This document shows, piece by piece, positions 9,482 through 20,975 of a DNA stretch of 64,000 bases. The DNA lies in assembly GCA_903870545.1 (NCBI GenBank), contig CAIQDI010000018.1:150789-214788 (forward strand), read 5' to 3'. Below the pieces are notes generated by a model that was given only the letters and a program-made list of their open reading frames with translations, searched no databases and was not told the DNA's origin. Source of the stretch: an uncultured Pseudomonadota bacterium (GTDB lineage Bacteria; Pseudomonadota; Gammaproteobacteria; Methylococcales; Methylomonadaceae). Position 1 is the stretch's first letter. Every line of letters begins with the position of its first letter. The translations under genes and the position numbers were made by a program.

Positions 9482-9525
9482 TTTAATGACAACCTCAAAA
9501 TTTGTGAGATAAAAAGCGTTTATTT

Positions 9526-10254
9526 TCAATGTTCGCCGCCGGTTTCGGTGACAATGACATCGATGCCACTTTGTCGCAATCGCGCCCGAATTGCGCTGAC
9601 ACTGCTCATTTGTGTGTACGGTCCGATTTTGATGCGATTCCAAATTACGTCACCCACTTTCGCCCGCTCAATCCGCGATTCAATGCCCATTGACGCTAAA
9701 TTCACCCGCATTTTTTCTGCATCAGGAGTAGCTTTAAACGAACCCGCTTGCATCATGTAAGTCATTCCCGATTTAGTGGGTACTTCAGCAGGAATGGTGG
9801 AAATAGGCGAATCCGTCGGGGGTACGATAGATGAATTTACACGCTCTTCGCGTGTTCGGGTCACAATTTCATGATCTGGCACGACGATTTCTTTGTCGGG
9901 CAAAATCGTATAAAAATCAAACTGCGGCATTAACCCATTTTCTAATTCCGTTGCAGCTTCGGGCGATAAATTAACATCGGGCTGTTTTTCCAATGATTCC
10001 ACCGTTTCAGGTGACAAACCCGATGAAACTTCAGGCTTTACAATCGGAGAAATAGGCGTGACAGGCGCAGTGATTGGATTTTGGGGGAAATACTGTTTCA
10101 GTTTTTTCAAGCCATTACTTTTTAAATACACGCCCAAAACCACTAAACCAATCAGCAAGCCTGTAATCAACATCCACTTAAACGCGCCGCCCGATTTTTC
10201 AGGCGGACGTTTGCGCGAATTTCTGTTTCGATTTGTACGATTTTGATTGGTCAT
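9526..10254 (-). CDS. SPOR-domain membrane protein (FtsN-like)
   Basis: A 242-residue bitopic protein. A basic N-terminus (residues 1-22) is followed by one membrane segment at about 25-44, a Pro/Ser-rich periplasmic linker and a C-terminal SPOR domain (about 163-240, starting TYMMQAGSFK). SPOR domains bind denuded septal peptidoglycan, so the protein should sit at the division site. The ATG follows the argS stop with no gap (TAAATG). The argS-SPOR order is also known from Pseudomonas. It is shorter and more generic than E. coli FtsN, so the gene symbol is left blank. Confidence 0.88.
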   Translation of the reverse strand: MTNQNRTNRNRNSRKRPPEKSGGAFKWMLITGLLIGLVVLGVYLKSNGLKKLKQYFPQNPITAPVTPISPIVKPEVSSGLSPETVESLEKQPDVNLSPEAATELENGLMPQFDFYTILPDKEIVVPDHEIVTRTREERVNSSIVPPTDSPISTIPAEVPTKSGMTYMMQAGSFKATPDAEKMRVNLASMGIESRIERAKVGDVIWNRIKIGPYTQMSSVSAIRARLRQSGIDVIVTETGGEH

Positions 10255-12012
10255 TTACATCGCTTCGGGTGCGCCAATGCCTAACAACGTCAAGCCATTG
10301 ACCAACACTTGTCGAATGGCGGCAATTAAATTCAAGCGTGCATTTCGTACCGTGTCGCTCTCGACTAAAAATTGATGCGCGTTGTAATAAGTATGAAAAT
10401 CGGTCGCTAATTCACGCAAATAGTTAATGATTAAATGCGGTTCATATTGCGTCGCGGCACGTTCAATCACTTCGGGATAACGCGCCAACGTCGTCAATAA
10501 TGCGGTTTCGTGTTCGGCTGTCAATTCGGCTAAATTCGCCATTCCTAACGCCACATCTTGAGTAAATCCTTTTTCACCCAATTGACGAAACACGCTGCAA
10601 ACTCTGGCGTGTGCGTATTGAACGTAAAAAACAGGATTTTCGTTTGATTTTGATTTTGCGAGTTCTAAATCGAAATCCATGTGCTGTTCAGAACGGCGCA
10701 TCACATAAAAAAACCGCGCGGCATCTCTGCCCACTTCGTCGCGCAATTCGCGCAAAGTTACGAATTCACCAGAGCGCGTGGACATAGACACTTTTTCTTC
10801 GCCACGCCACAAGCTGGCAAATTGAACGAGCAAGACGTTTAATTTTGTGGCATCTGCGCCTAAAGCGGTCAAAGCCGCTCGAACTCGTGGAATATAACCG
10901 TGATGATCCGCACCCCAAATATCGATTAACACGTCAAAACCGCGTTCTAATTTGTTCCAGTGGTAAGCAATATCGGACGCAAAATAAGTCGGTTGACCAT
11001 TATCACGAATCACCACGCGGTCTTTTTCGTCGCCCAATTCGCTCGATTTAAACCAAATCGCACCGTCTTTTTCGTATAAATAATTATTCGACTTCAAAAC
11101 CGCCAAGGCTTTGTCAATTGAACCGTCATCCATCAACGAACGTTCTGAAAACCATTGATTGTAAGTCGTGCCAAATTCGGCTAAATCGTCTTTGATGTCG
11201 TCCAAAATATCATTCAAACCCGTATCGAAAACCACGCGGTAATCAGCGTTCAGTAATTCTTTGGCGCGTGAAATTAGCGCGTCGATGTAAATTTCTTTGT
11301 CGCCGCCTTCGGGTTCATCAAGTGGCAAATCAGCGAAAACGATTTCGCTTGAATGGGCGAATTTTTTACCGTGTTGATTAACTAATTTTTGAGCAATATC
11401 GCGCACATAATCGCCGCGATAAGCGTTGCTGGGAAATATGAATGTTTCGCCGCTGGCTTCTAAATAGCGCAACCAAACGCTGGTCGCTAGAATATCCATT
11501 TGTCGTCCCGCGTCGTTGACGTAGTATTCACGATGCACGTCAAAACCTGTGGCGGTTAATAAATTTCCCACGACCGAACCATACGCCGCGCCGCGTCCGT
11601 GTCCAACGTGCAAAGGCCCCGTAGGATTTGCCGAGACGAATTCGACTTGAACTTTTTTGCCTGCGCCGATTTGGCTTTTACCGAACAATCTACCTGCCGC
11701 GTGAATGTCTGCAATCACTTGATATTGCGCGTTGGAATTCATGAAAAAATTGATAAATCCTGCGCCCGCAATTTCAACTTTTGAAATCGCTTCGTTTATG
11801 GGTAACGCGGCAATAATTTGTTCAGCCAGTTGGCGCGGATTGGTTTTGGCTGGTTTTGCCAACATTAACGCGATATTCGTAGCAAAATCACCGTGCGCCG
11901 TGTCGCGGGTGCGTTCAATGTGAACGGTAGGATTTAAATCGGCGGGTAAAATTTCTTGCGCTTTTAATGCCGCGACAGCTTGAGAAATAAGGGTTTCGAG
12001 TTGTTTTTTCAT
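10255..12012 (-). CDS. argS: Arginyl-tRNA synthetase
   Basis: Class I synthetase charging tRNA(Arg). The 585-residue length is normal. It has the N-terminal additional domain, the HIGH motif as HVGH in [13 protein letters not shown], and a KMSKS equivalent in the variant form KVSMSTR followed by GEFVTLREL, typical of ArgRS. The C-terminal DALR anticodon-binding domain is present and ends [12 protein letters not shown]. It is the first gene of the minus-strand run leading into the SPOR gene. The region upstream carries the tnpB relic. Confidence 0.97.
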   Translation of the reverse strand: MKKQLETLISQAVAALKAQEILPADLNPTVHIERTRDTAHGDFATNIALMLAKPAKTNPRQLAEQIIAALPINEAISKVEIAGAGFINFFMNSNAQYQVIADIHAAGRLFGKSQIGAGKKVQVEFVSANPTGPLHVGHGRGAAYGSVVGNLLTATGFDVHREYYVNDAGRQMDILATSVWLRYLEASGETFIFPSNAYRGDYVRDIAQKLVNQHGKKFAHSSEIVFADLPLDEPEGGDKEIYIDALISRAKELLNADYRVVFDTGLNDILDDIKDDLAEFGTTYNQWFSERSLMDDGSIDKALAVLKSNNYLYEKDGAIWFKSSELGDEKDRVVIRDNGQPTYFASDIAYHWNKLERGFDVLIDIWGADHHGYIPRVRAALTALGADATKLNVLLVQFASLWRGEEKVSMSTRSGEFVTLRELRDEVGRDAARFFYVMRRSEQHMDFDLELAKSKSNENPVFYVQYAHARVCSVFRQLGEKGFTQDVALGMANLAELTAEHETALLTTLARYPEVIERAATQYEPHLIINYLRELATDFHTYYNAHQFLVESDTVRNARLNLIAAIRQVLVNGLTLLGIGAPEAM

Positions 12013-12074
12013 GGTGTTACAAATAGTCTAAAAATTAGGGCGCATTATCCATTAAAGTGACCGATTTATCAAAA

Positions 12075-12480
12075 ATGCCGCAAGACCCTGTCTCTTCAGG
12101 TCGGGTAGGTAGCGGCATACTCGGCGTGATTTGCTACTGTTGAATAATTTCAAAAAATCGGCTGAAAAATTAGCCATGTTGCAACGCAAGTTAAAACACA
12201 AAAAGAAGTTTTCGCAAAACTGGCTCAAACAAAAAGCCAAAATTACGCATCGCTATCTGACACAAGCTAAATTCGTTTGTGTGGAATGTGGCTATAACAA
12301 TAACGTTGACGTAGTCGGCGCAATCAATGTGTTAACCCGAGGTCTATCGCGGGCTAGAGTCTGTGAATTGAACCGTGCGGTAAGGCGGTCAGCAGCAGAA
12401 ACCCGCAGGTAATAGCGATAGTCGCCCGCTCCTTAGCAATAAGGAATCCCCGTTCCATTTAGGGCTGGGAGGAGGTCAAG
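12075..12480 (+). mobile_element. Decayed IS200/IS605-group element (tnpB only)
   Basis: Approximate limits. The left side has a fold-back (ATGCCGC at 12075-12081 with GCGGCAT at 12112-12118). The body is a broken tnpB. The right side at about 12440-12480 (GAATCCCCGTTCC...GGGAGGAGGTCAAG) looks like the structured right end of tnpB elements, which in active systems also forms the 3' part of the omega/reRNA. No tnpA is present. The limits cannot be set firmly without an intact copy. Confidence 0.6.
12131..12412 (+). pseudogene. tnpB (IS605 OrfB) remnant with internal deletion
   Basis: The 93-codon open frame begins at a TTG and has no proper start. Residues about 5-38 (FKKSAEKLAMLQRKLKHKKK and onward) match the helical region of TnpB. 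The text then jumps at about residue 45 to the C-terminal zinc-finger/RuvC-III part (FVCVECGYNNNVDVVGAINVL). The first CxxC of the zinc finger and the RuvC-II segment are missing, a loss of roughly 130 residues compared with the family, and the N-terminal half is gone. It cannot be an active nuclease. It lies between divergent argS and oadG. Confidence 0.82.
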
Positions 12481-12578
12481 TGTTGCCCGTTGCACTCAAA
12501 AAATTACATCGACAACGCACGCACAATTAAAAATTATAATACAATGCACCGATTACAATTTTTACCGAGTGAGCAATC

Positions 12579-12815
12579 ATGACAGAACTTATGAGCAGTG
12601 GCATAGAATTGATGTTTGCGGGCATGGGCATTGTGTTTTTATTTTTGACCATGCTTGTCATCGTTATCAACACGATGTCTGGATTGATACAGCGTTACTT
12701 CCCTGAAGAACCTGTATCCAGCATCAGCATTCCTATTGCCAAAAATACCGCGATCGATAAAAGTTATATCGCCGCGATAACTGCCGCGATACACCAATAT
12801 CGCAGCACCCACTAA
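12579..12815 (+). CDS. oadG: Oxaloacetate decarboxylase gamma subunit
   Basis: A 78-residue protein with a single membrane span at about residues 12-34 and a polar C-terminus. It anchors and helps assemble the alpha and beta subunits of the sodium-pumping oxaloacetate decarboxylase; the C-terminal His-containing tail (ending YRSTH) may help bind Zn2+, as in known OadG proteins. Sequence alone is weak for this small family. The identity rests on the order oadG-oadA-oadB. oadA starts 86 bases downstream. Confidence 0.85.
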   Translation: MTELMSSGIELMFAGMGIVFLFLTMLVIVINTMSGLIQRYFPEEPVSSISIPIAKNTAIDKSYIAAITAAIHQYRSTH

Positions 12816-12901
12816 TACTTAATCACACCTTCCAACCCTTGCCAATCAAACGCTAAACAGTTGCTAATAAAAACTGGACAGCAAAAGGAGAGATATTAAA
12901 A

Positions 12902-14677
12902 ATGGCTATTAACACCCAAAAATTAGGCATCACCGAAGTGGTTTTGCGTGACGCACATCAGTCTATTTTAGCTACGCGCATTCGTACCGAAGATATGTTA
13001 CCGATTTGCGCTCAATTAGATGAAATCGGTTACTGGTCAATTGAATCATGGGGCGGCGCAACGTTTGATGCGTGCATTCGTTATTTGGGCGAAGACCCGT
13101 GGGAAAGATTACGTTCATTAAAAGCGGCGATGCCGAAAACGCCACAACAAATGTTATTGCGCGGTCAGAATTTACTCGGTTATCGCCATTATGCCGACGA
13201 TGTGGTCGATAAATTTATTGAGCGTTGCGCGGTGAATGGCATTGACGTATTTCGTATTTTCGATGCGATGAACGATATGCGTAATATTGAACATTCGATT
13301 AAAGCGGTTAAACAAACGGGCAAACACGCACAAGGCACCATTTCTTACACGACCAGCCCGGTTCATACGTTACAAACGTGGCTGGATTTAGGCAAAACGA
13401 TTGAAGATATGGGCGCGGATTCGATTTGTATTAAGGACATGGCGGGATTATTGAAACCGTACGAAGCCTTTGAACTTGTGTCGAAATTGAAAAAAAGTAC
13501 GGCGATTCCGATTCATTTACATTGCCACGCGACCACCGGTTTAAGCGTCGCCACGTTAATTAAAGCCATCGAAGCAGGCGTTGATAACGTCGATACCGCG
13601 ATTTCATCTTTGAGTATGACGTACGGTCACAGCCCCACCGAAACCATCGTTGCCAGTTTAGAAGGCGAAAAACGGGCAACAGGTTTGGATTTAATTAAAC
13701 TCGAAGACATCGCGCATTATTTTCGCGACGTGCGTAAAAAATACGCCCAATATGAAGGCGGTTTGAAAGGCGTTGACGGTCGAATTTTGGTGTCGCAAGT
13801 GCCAGGTGGCATGTTGACCAATATGGAAAGTCAGCTTAAAGAACAAGGTGCGGCGGATAAATTTGACGAAGTGATGAAAGAAATTCCGCGCGTGCGTGAG
13901 GATTTGGGTTTCATTCCGTTGGTTACGCCGACTTCGCAAATTGTTGGTACGCAAGCCGTGATGAACGTGATGAATGGCGAGCGTTATAAATCGATTACCA
14001 AAGAAACCGCCGCCGTTTTAAAAGGTGAATATGGCGTAACTCCCGCGCCCGTGAATGCTGAATTACAAGCCAAAGTTTTAAATGGCGCACAGCCGATTAC
14101 TTGTCGTCCAGCCGATTTAATCGACGCGGAAATGGATAAATTGATTGCCGATGTTCAAGAAAAAGCCAAAATTGAAAATGTAAAATTGACCGGAAATGTG
14201 GAAGAAGACGCTTTAATTAACGGTTTATTTGCACAAGTAGGTTGGAAGTTTTTGGCGAATCGTAATAATCCGAGCGCATTTGAACCTAAACCTGATGCCG
14301 CAGCGTTTGCCGCTGACAATGCACCGAAAAAAGAGTCAGGCGTTGAAACCTACACCGTCAATGTCGATGGCAAAAACTTCAATGTTGCCGTGGCGGCAGG
14401 CGGAACGGCGTTAAATATCCAAGCGGTTTCCCATCATGCGGCACCGTTAGCGGCTGTTGCGGGAAGTGGCGCAACCATTGCTGCACCAATGTCGGGTAAC
14501 ATTTTAAAAGTGTTAGTCGATGTTGGTAGCGAAATAAACGAAGGCGATGTCGTTGTGTTAATGGAAGCGATGAAAATGGAAACCGAAGTTCGTTCTAAAT
14601 TCACCGGCGTAGTCAGCGCAGTTCATGTGAAAGAAGGCAACGCGGTGGCTGGTGGCAATGTGTTAGTTTCTTTATAA
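12902..14677 (+). CDS. oadA: Oxaloacetate decarboxylase alpha subunit
   Basis: Cytosolic carboxyltransferase subunit that moves the carboxyl group from oxaloacetate to biotin. The 591-residue protein has an N-terminal HMG-CoA-lyase-like TIM barrel (VVLRDAHQS near residue 14; metal-binding HLHCHATTG), a conserved carboxylase domain, a short Ala/Pro linker and a C-terminal biotinyl domain. The biotin lysine is Lys558 in [10 protein letters not shown] strong AAAGGAGAG Shine-Dalgarno precedes the ATG. A pyruvate carboxylase B subunit looks similar, but the flanking oadG and oadB settle the call. Confidence 0.96.
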   Translation: MAINTQKLGITEVVLRDAHQSILATRIRTEDMLPICAQLDEIGYWSIESWGGATFDACIRYLGEDPWERLRSLKAAMPKTPQQMLLRGQNLLGYRHYADDVVDKFIERCAVNGIDVFRIFDAMNDMRNIEHSIKAVKQTGKHAQGTISYTTSPVHTLQTWLDLGKTIEDMGADSICIKDMAGLLKPYEAFELVSKLKKSTAIPIHLHCHATTGLSVATLIKAIEAGVDNVDTAISSLSMTYGHSPTETIVASLEGEKRATGLDLIKLEDIAHYFRDVRKKYAQYEGGLKGVDGRILVSQVPGGMLTNMESQLKEQGAADKFDEVMKEIPRVREDLGFIPLVTPTSQIVGTQAVMNVMNGERYKSITKETAAVLKGEYGVTPAPVNAELQAKVLNGAQPITCRPADLIDAEMDKLIADVQEKAKIENVKLTGNVEEDALINGLFAQVGWKFLANRNNPSAFEPKPDAAAFAADNAPKKESGVETYTVNVDGKNFNVAVAAGGTALNIQAVSHHAAPLAAVAGSGATIAAPMSGNILKVLVDVGSEINEGDVVVLMEAMKMETEVRSKFTGVVSAVHVKEGNAVAGGNVLVSL

Positions 14678-14685
14678 AGGTTGTC

Positions 14686-15813
14686 ATGGAAAATTTAATT
14701 TCATTGTGGCACAGCACCGGCATTTATAACTTTACCGGTGGTCAGGCATTTATGATGCTCATTGGCTTTTTATTGTTATTTTTAGCAATCAAAAAAGGCT
14801 TCGAGCCATTGTTATTATTGCCGATTGGCTTTGGCGCAATTTTGAGTAACATTCCTGTTGCGGGCATTGCTGAAGAAGGCGGCATTCTGCATTTCTTGTA
14901 TTACGGCATTAAGTTAGGCATTTTTCCGTTGCTGATTTTTATGGGCGTGGGCGCGATGACCGATTTTGGCCCGATGATTGCCAATCCTAAAACGTTATTA
15001 TTAGGCGCAGCGGCGCAAGTCGGTATTTTTGCATCGTTAATTGGCGCGTTGGCGTTAAATATCATTCCAGGTTTGGAATTTTCGCTGAAAGATGCGGCGG
15101 CGATTGGCATTATCGGCGGCGCAGATGGACCAACCGCCATTTATGTCGCGTCGAAACTCGCACCCGATTTACTCGGTGCAATTGCCGTTGCCGCTTACTC
15201 GTATATGGCGTTGGTGCCGTTAATTCAACCACCCATTATGCGGGCGTTGACGACCGAAGCTGAACGCAAAATCGAAATGCAGCAACTGCGTCACGTCAGC
15301 AAAACCGAAAAAATTCTGTTTCCACTCACGTTGTTATTGTTATCGATTTTATTGTTGCCTTCTGCTACGCCGTTGGTGGGCATGTTTGCGTTGGGTAATT
15401 TAATGAATGCAAGTGGTGTGGTCGATCGTTTAAGTCAAACGGCACAAAACGAATTGATTAACATCGTGACGATTTTCTTAGGATTAGCAGTCGGTTCAAA
15501 ACTGAGTGCTGAAGCATTTTTACAAGTCAAAACGCTGGGCATTTTAGCGTTAGGCGCGGTGGCATTTGCGATTGGAACGGCAGCCGGTGTGATGATGGCA
15601 AAATTGATGAATCGATTTAGCGATACACCGATTAACCCGTTAATTGGTGCGGCGGGCGTTTCTGCTGTGCCGATGGCAGCGCGAGTAGCGAATAAAATTG
15701 GTTTAGAAAGCAATCCACATAATTTTTTATTGATGCACGCAATGGGGCCAAACGTGGCAGGTGTAATTGGTTCGGCAGTAGCAGCGGGTGTTTTACTGAG
15801 TTTAATTAAATAG
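14686..15813 (+). CDS. oadB: Oxaloacetate decarboxylase beta subunit (Na+ pump)
   Basis: Integral membrane subunit that decarboxylates carboxybiotin and exports Na+. The 375-residue protein has about nine hydrophobic segments. The conserved [10 protein letters not shown] segment near residue 144 contains the Asp implicated in Na+ translocation, and a second signature [16 protein letters not shown] is near the C-terminus. It starts 8 bases after oadA with no independent promoter and ends just before a terminator. The complex links oxaloacetate decarboxylation to a sodium gradient. Confidence 0.96.
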   Translation: MENLISLWHSTGIYNFTGGQAFMMLIGFLLLFLAIKKGFEPLLLLPIGFGAILSNIPVAGIAEEGGILHFLYYGIKLGIFPLLIFMGVGAMTDFGPMIANPKTLLLGAAAQVGIFASLIGALALNIIPGLEFSLKDAAAIGIIGGADGPTAIYVASKLAPDLLGAIAVAAYSYMALVPLIQPPIMRALTTEAERKIEMQQLRHVSKTEKILFPLTLLLLSILLLPSATPLVGMFALGNLMNASGVVDRLSQTAQNELINIVTIFLGLAVGSKLSAEAFLQVKTLGILALGAVAFAIGTAAGVMMAKLMNRFSDTPINPLIGAAGVSAVPMAARVANKIGLESNPHNFLLMHAMGPNVAGVIGSAVAAGVLLSLIK

Positions 15814-15835
15814 TTTTCTGCCGCTTTTCCAAAAT

Positions 15836-15878
15836 AAAAAACCGCCCTTTTGCATCATGCTGAGGCGGTTTTTTTTTG
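15836..15878 (+). terminator. Rho-independent terminator of oadGAB
   Basis: AAAAACCGCC at 15836-15846 pairs with GGCGGTTTTT starting at 15864, followed by a run of T. It lies 22 bases after the oadB stop. The rest of the gap to the hsp20 start (15879-16134) is AT-rich; no clear sigma-32 promoter or other element was recognised there. Confidence 0.85.
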
Positions 15879-16134
15879 AAAAAAAATCGGGTCAAAAAGT
15901 AATTTATTTGAATGGAAGATCGGTGAATTACTTGCTGATTACCAATGGTAGCTTTTAGCTATCTTGCCAATGTAACAGCTTTTTTTAATACTTCAAAATA
16001 AAAATACGATACAAAATAAATACTTGCTCACCACCAAAAAAAAGTTGTATCCTTCGATTGCCGATTTGAATCTGTTTTTTCGGTGATTGGTTTGAATTTC
16101 TTTTGAATTACTCAATAAACTTTTGGAGCGCATC

Positions 16135-16584
16135 ATGGCTATTATTCGTTATGAACCTTTGGGTTTGCTAAGTCAGTTACAAAAAGAGTTATCACGTTCT
16201 TTCACTAATCTGGGCAATGAGTTCGGTGAAGGTTCACTTTTAACAGCTGAGTGGATGCCAGCAGTTGATGTGAAGGAAGAAGAGAATCAATTTGTGATTC
16301 ACGCCGATATTCCAGGCGTGAAACCCGAAGACATTGAACTTAATCTGGAAGCAGGTGTTTTAACGATTAAGGGTGAAAAATATTCTGAATCGAAGACCGA
16401 AAAAGAAGGTTACAAGCGGGTGGAACGTACACAAGGTGCGTTTTATCGTCGTTTTAGTTTGCCTGGTGTGTCTGCTAATTCAGAAACCGTTGCCGCAAAA
16501 TTCAAAAACGGGGTGTTGGAAATTACGATTCCTAAGTGCGAGGCTGAGAAGCCAAAACGTATCACCATTTCTACGGAAGAGTAG
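16135..16584 (+). CDS. Small heat shock protein, Hsp20 family
   Basis: ATP-independent holdase chaperone of 149 residues. The start is the ATG at 16135, placed 6 bases after GGAG; a TTG 12 bases upstream is part of that ribosome site. The alpha-crystallin domain covers about residues 38-140 and ends GVLEITIPK, the usual end of the domain. The N-terminal segment is short (YEPLGLLSQLQKELSRSF), as in class A bacterial Hsp20. It is immediately upstream of the remains of a second, membrane-anchored Hsp20 gene. Confidence 0.95.
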   Translation: MAIIRYEPLGLLSQLQKELSRSFTNLGNEFGEGSLLTAEWMPAVDVKEEENQFVIHADIPGVKPEDIELNLEAGVLTIKGEKYSESKTEKEGYKRVERTQGAFYRRFSLPGVSANSETVAAKFKNGVLEITIPKCEAEKPKRITISTEE

Positions 16585-16658
16585 ATTTTCTGTAGAGTAA
16601 AGCATTGGAACAGGGATGTTCCGTATTCGATTTGTTTTGTGCAAATGGGAGAAATAAA

Positions 16659-17151
16659 ATGAATGATCAAGTTATTATGGTGGCGGGAGCTGTGTTACTC
16701 ATCGTAGTGGGCGTGCAAACTTACATGATTTTCCAGTTAAACGACAAAATAAAACAATTAAGCCAACAAGACGATTCACCTTTTTGGCAACCGATTAAAA
16801 AACCACTTTTACCCGCAATTTTCCCTTTCAAACTTACTTTAATCGATCCATTTTCCGATAATCAATTTTGGAATCTTTACGAAGAAATACAACGTATGCA
16901 GGCGCAAATGGAGCAAATTTTCGGTGATTCATTTTCGTGTTTTCACGGCAATCATCCTTTCGGAAGTTTTGATGAAAACGGAAAGTGCGAAAGAAAGTAA
17001 TGAGGATAATGGTAAATATCAACGGCGTGAGCGTTTCATTGGCAGGATTCATTGTATTTTGACGTTACCAGGCACTGCAAATGCAACGAAAATGACAACC
17101 GATTACACGAATCGGGTGTTGACCTTCACGATTCCGGAGCAATCTGTTTGA
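16659..17151 (+). pseudogene. Membrane-anchored Hsp20-like gene, broken by deletion and frameshift
   Basis: From the ATG at 16659 (after GGGAG) the frame encodes a membrane span at about residues 5-24, a Gln/Lys linker and a segment DPFSDNQFWNLYEEIQRMQ. This is the type of N-terminus that precedes an alpha-crystallin domain in membrane-anchored Hsp20 proteins. The frame stops at 17000. In another frame, 16975-17151 encodes the end of an alpha-crystallin domain (KYQRRERFIG, then LTLPGTANATKM and GVLTFTIP-like TNRVLTFTIP). The central strands of the domain are missing between the two parts. The first part could still be made as a 113-residue membrane peptide. Confidence 0.72.
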
Positions 17152-17160
17152 GTTGTGCTT

Positions 17161-17184
17161 GTTCCCACGTCGAAACGTGGGAAC
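17161..17184. repeat. Perfect inverted repeat (10-base arms, CGAA loop)
   Basis: GTTCCCACGT, loop CGAA and ACGTGGGAAC form a perfect hairpin with a stable GNRA-like loop. It lies between the convergent ends of the hsp20 relic and metH. There is no T-run, so it is more like a dispersed hairpin than a simple terminator. Confidence 0.6.
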
Positions 17185-17198
17185 GCTGAAATTTCTGC

Positions 17199-20100
17199 TT
17201 AATTATTCAAATGTGCCACCAACCACCGTGCCATAACATCTTCTGTCATATTTTTACGGCGGGCGTAATCCACGAGCTGGTCTTTATCAATTTTACCCAC
17301 GTTGAAATACTGCGATTGTGGATGCGCGAAATACCAACCGCTTACCGCTGAAGCCGGATACATCGCAAAGTTTTCAGTCAATTCAATCGTGGTATTTTCA
17401 GTCACATTCAACAACGCAAATAATTTTGCTTTTTCAGTGTGGTCAGGACACGCCGGATAACCTGGCGCAGGACGAATGCCTTTGTAATTTTCGTGAATCA
17501 ACGCTTCATTATCTAAACTTTCGTCGCTGGCATAACCCCAGTATTCTTTGCGAACCAGCAAATGCAAGTACTCCGCAAACGCTTCAGCTAATCTGTCCGC
17601 CAACGCTTTCAACATAATCGCGCTGTAATCGTCATGGCCTTTTTCAAATTCAGCGAGTTTCGTTTCGATGTTAATCCCCGTCGTCACGGCAAATCCACCG
17701 ATATAATCCACCACGCCGCTTTCGATTGGCGCGACAAAATCCGATAAACAAAAATTTGCACGACCAGGTGCTTTCACGTTTTGTTGACGTAAATGATGCA
17801 ACGTTTCAATCACTTCTTGGCGTGATTCGTCTGCATATAATTGAATATCATCATCGACAGAATTTGCAGGGAAGAAACCAATCACGGCGCGGTTTTCTAG
17901 CCAATTTCCAGCAATAATTTTTTCGAGCATTTCTTGCGCTTCGGCGAATAATTTACGCGCCACATCGCCGACCACTTCATCATTTAGAATTTTCGGATAA
18001 CCGCCCGCGAGTTCCCACGTTTGAAAAAAGGGCGACCAATCGATATATTTTGCCAGCGTTTCGAGCGACACATCGTCAATCACTTTCACGCCTAAAAATG
18101 ACGGTTTGGCGGGGTGATTTGTCCAAACGTGTTTATTTTTACGCGCATTTTCTAACGAATGTTGCAGCGTTTTGGCTTCTTTGCCTTTGTGACGCTCACG
18201 CACTTCAACGTATTCCGCCCGAATGCTCGCCATATAATCGGTGGCTAATTCACCGCTCAACAAATTACTCGCCACGCCCACCGCGCGGGATGCGTCGGTC
18301 ACATAAACCACGGAATTTTTATAATGCGGTTCGATTTTCACAGCGGTATGAGCGCGAGAAGTCGTCGCGCCACCAATCAACAACGGAATCGTAAAACCTT
18401 GGCGTTGCATTTCTTTGGCGACGTGAACCATTTCATCGAGCGACGGCGTAATTAAACCGCTCAAACCAATAATATCAACCTTTTCAAGCCGCGCAGTTTG
18501 CAAAATCTTTTCGGCTGAAACCATTACGCCCAAATCAATCACGTCGTAATTGTTGCATTGCAAAACCACCGCGACGATATTTTTGCCGATGTCGTGAACG
18601 TCGCCTTTCACGGTTGCCATCAAAATTTTGCCGTTACTTTGACGGTCGGCGGCAGATTTATCCGCTTCCATAAACGGCATTAAATACGCCACGGCTTTTT
18701 TCATGACTCGCGCAGATTTCACGACTTGCGGCAAAAACATTTTGCCCGCACCAAACAAATCGCCGACCACATTCATCCCGTCCATCAACGCGCCTTCGAT
18801 AACGTGCAACGGGCGTTCGGCTTGCAAACGCGCTTCTTCGGTATCTTCGTCAATGAAATCGGTAATTCCTTTCACCAGCGCGTGCGCCAAACGTTGATTG
18901 ACGGGTAAATGTCGCCATTCGGCATCTTCTTTTTTGACTTCAATCGAACCGTCACCACGATATTTTTCTGCCAATGCGAGCAACATATCGGTGCCGTCGC
19001 CGTTGTGTTGATTCAAAATCACGTTTTCAACAGCGTCGCGTAATTCGCGTGGAATATCTTCATAAAGCGCGAGTTGTCCCGCGTTCACAATGCCCATCGA
19101 CATGCCCGCTTTAATCGCGTGATATAAAAATACCGCGTGAATCGCTTCGCGGACAGGATTATTGCCACGAAACGAAAATGACACGTTCGACACGCCGCCC
19201 GAAATCAGCGCGTGCGGCAAAGTGCGTTTGATTTCACGGGTTGCTTCGATGAAATCCACGCCGTAATTGTTGTGTTCGTCGATGCCCGTGGCGACGGCAA
19301 AAATGTTCGGGTCGAAAATAATATCTTCGGGCGGGAAACCGATTTGTTCGGTGAGAATTTTGTACGCGCGTTGGCAAATTTCAATTTTGCGTTCTTTCGT
19401 ATCGGCTTGTCCCGCTTCGTCGAACGCCATCACAATCACCGCCGCGCCGTAACGTCGCACCAGTTTCGCGTGTTCAATAAATTTGGCTTCGCCTTCTTTC
19501 ATCGAAATCGAATTGACCACGCCTTTGCCTTGAATACATTTCAAACCTGCTTCCAAAATGTCCCATTTCGACGAATCCAACATGATTGGCACTTTTGAAA
19601 TGTCGGGTTCAGACGCGATTAACATCAAAAAACGCACCATCGCGTCTTTGGATTCGAGCATTCCCTCGTCCATATTGATGTCGATAATTTGTGCGCCGTT
19701 TTCGACTTGTTGTTTCGCAACGTCGAGCGCGGCTTCAAAATTTCCTTCAATAATTAAGCGTTTAAATGCGGCTGAACCCGTGACATTGGTGCGTTCGCCG
19801 ATGTTCACAAACAAACTTTCGGCGGTAATGTTTAACGGTTCTAAACCTGATAAACCGCAATGTTTGGGAATATCAGGAATTTGGCGCGGCGGGAATTTTT
19901 CAACCGCTTTGACAATCGCGCGAATCGTATCAGGCGACGTGCCGCAACAGCCGCCAATGATATTTAAATAACCGCTTGCCGCCCAATCCGCGATTTCTGC
20001 CGCCATCATTTCAGGCGTTTCGTCGTATTCGCCAAACGCATTGGGCAAACCTGCGTTTGGATGAGCCGAAACGTGCGTGTCGGCGATATTGGATAATTCT

Positions 20101-20867
20101 TCAATATATTGGCGTAATTCGGTCGCGCCTAACGCGCAGTTAAAACCAAACGAAATCGGTTTGACGTGTTTCAATGAATTCCAAAACGCGCCAACAGTTT
20201 GACCCGAAAGCGTGCGTCCCGAAGCGTCGGTAATCGTGCCAGAAATCATCACCGGCAACGCAAAACCTAATTCTTCAAACGCACTTTCCACCGCAAAAAT
20301 CGCGGCTTTCGCGTTCAAGGTATCAAACACGGTTTCAATCAAAATCAAATCCGCGCCGCCATCGATTAACGCTTTCGTGGCTTCGGTGTAAGCAATCACT
20401 AAATCATCAAAAAAGATATTCCGAAAACCGGGATCATTCACGTCCGGCGACATCGACGCGGTGCGATTGGTTGGCCCTAAAACACCTGCGACAAAACGCG
20501 GTTTTTCAGGTGTTGAAAATTCATCAGCCGCTTCACGCGCCACTTTCGCCGCCGCAAAATTGAGTTCATACGCCAACGATTCCATTTCATAATCCGCCAT
20601 CGCAATCGTGGTGGAGTTGAACGTATTCGTTTCGACAATATCCGCGCCCGCTTCAAAATACGCGCTATGAATCGCTTTGATAATGTCGGGCTGCGTCAAA
20701 CACAACAAATCATTATTGCCTTTCACGTCCGTTTGCCAATTCGCAAAACGTTCGCCGCGATAATCTTTTTCGTCGAGTTTATAGCTTTGAATCATGGTTC
20801 CCATCGCGCCATCGAGAATAAGAATGCGTTGTGCGAGGTGTTTTTTAAATAAGTCGGTTCTGTTCAT
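17199..20867 (-). CDS. metH: Methionine synthase, cobalamin-dependent
   Basis: Transfers a methyl group from methyltetrahydrofolate to homocysteine through methylcobalamin. The start is placed at [10 protein letters not shown] (20867), giving 1222 residues, close to E. coli MetH; a 32-residue upstream extension is not conserved-looking. Domains in order: homocysteine-binding barrel with zinc ligands Cys244, Cys307 and Cys308; pterin-binding barrel; B12 cap and cobalamin-binding domain with DxHxxG (His758 as lower cobalt ligand); AdoMet activation domain to the C-terminus. No cobalamin riboswitch was recognised in the 108 bases upstream. B12 must be made or imported. Confidence 0.97.
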   Translation of the reverse strand: MNRTDLFKKHLAQRILILDGAMGTMIQSYKLDEKDYRGERFANWQTDVKGNNDLLCLTQPDIIKAIHSAYFEAGADIVETNTFNSTTIAMADYEMESLAYELNFAAAKVAREAADEFSTPEKPRFVAGVLGPTNRTASMSPDVNDPGFRNIFFDDLVIAYTEATKALIDGGADLILIETVFDTLNAKAAIFAVESAFEELGFALPVMISGTITDASGRTLSGQTVGAFWNSLKHVKPISFGFNCALGATELRQYIEELSNIADTHVSAHPNAGLPNAFGEYDETPEMMAAEIADWAASGYLNIIGGCCGTSPDTIRAIVKAVEKFPPRQIPDIPKHCGLSGLEPLNITAESLFVNIGERTNVTGSAAFKRLIIEGNFEAALDVAKQQVENGAQIIDINMDEGMLESKDAMVRFLMLIASEPDISKVPIMLDSSKWDILEAGLKCIQGKGVVNSISMKEGEAKFIEHAKLVRRYGAAVIVMAFDEAGQADTKERKIEICQRAYKILTEQIGFPPEDIIFDPNIFAVATGIDEHNNYGVDFIEATREIKRTLPHALISGGVSNVSFSFRGNNPVREAIHAVFLYHAIKAGMSMGIVNAGQLALYEDIPRELRDAVENVILNQHNGDGTDMLLALAEKYRGDGSIEVKKEDAEWRHLPVNQRLAHALVKGITDFIDEDTEEARLQAERPLHVIEGALMDGMNVVGDLFGAGKMFLPQVVKSARVMKKAVAYLMPFMEADKSAADRQSNGKILMATVKGDVHDIGKNIVAVVLQCNNYDVIDLGVMVSAEKILQTARLEKVDIIGLSGLITPSLDEMVHVAKEMQRQGFTIPLLIGGATTSRAHTAVKIEPHYKNSVVYVTDASRAVGVASNLLSGELATDYMASIRAEYVEVRERHKGKEAKTLQHSLENARKNKHVWTNHPAKPSFLGVKVIDDVSLETLAKYIDWSPFFQTWELAGGYPKILNDEVVGDVARKLFAEAQEMLEKIIAGNWLENRAVIGFFPANSVDDDIQLYADESRQEVIETLHHLRQQNVKAPGRANFCLSDFVAPIESGVVDYIGGFAVTTGINIETKLAEFEKGHDDYSAIMLKALADRLAEAFAEYLHLLVRKEYWGYASDESLDNEALIHENYKGIRPAPGYPACPDHTEKAKLFALLNVTENTTIELTENFAMYPASAVSGWYFAHPQSQYFNVGKIDKDQLVDYARRKNMTEDVMARWLVAHLNN

Positions 20868-20938
20868 TTTAGTGAGTTTGTTTCGGTAAAAAGATGGGTG
20901 AAATGATACCAGACGGCGGGAATTATGTGCGATTTGCA

Positions 20939-20968
20939 ATGGATGAGCTTGCTTGAAACTCATCCATT
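20939..20968. terminator. Inverted repeat between psd-like gene and metH, possible terminator
   Basis: AATGGATGAG (20939-20948) and CTCATCCATT (20959-20968) make a perfect 10-base stem with a 10-base loop, just downstream of the psd-like stop. A T-run follows only on the plus strand, so termination of the minus-strand psd-like transcript is uncertain. Confidence 0.45.
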
Positions 20969-20975
20969 TTTGATT

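Noticed and set aside
15879..16134. Possible sigma-32 promoter before hsp20
   Set aside because: No pair close to CTTGAA and CCCCAT with suitable spacing was seen; only the ribosome site is clear.
20868..20975. Possible cobalamin riboswitch upstream of metH
   Set aside because: The gap is only 108 bases, much of it the psd-side hairpin, and no B12-box-like sequence was found.
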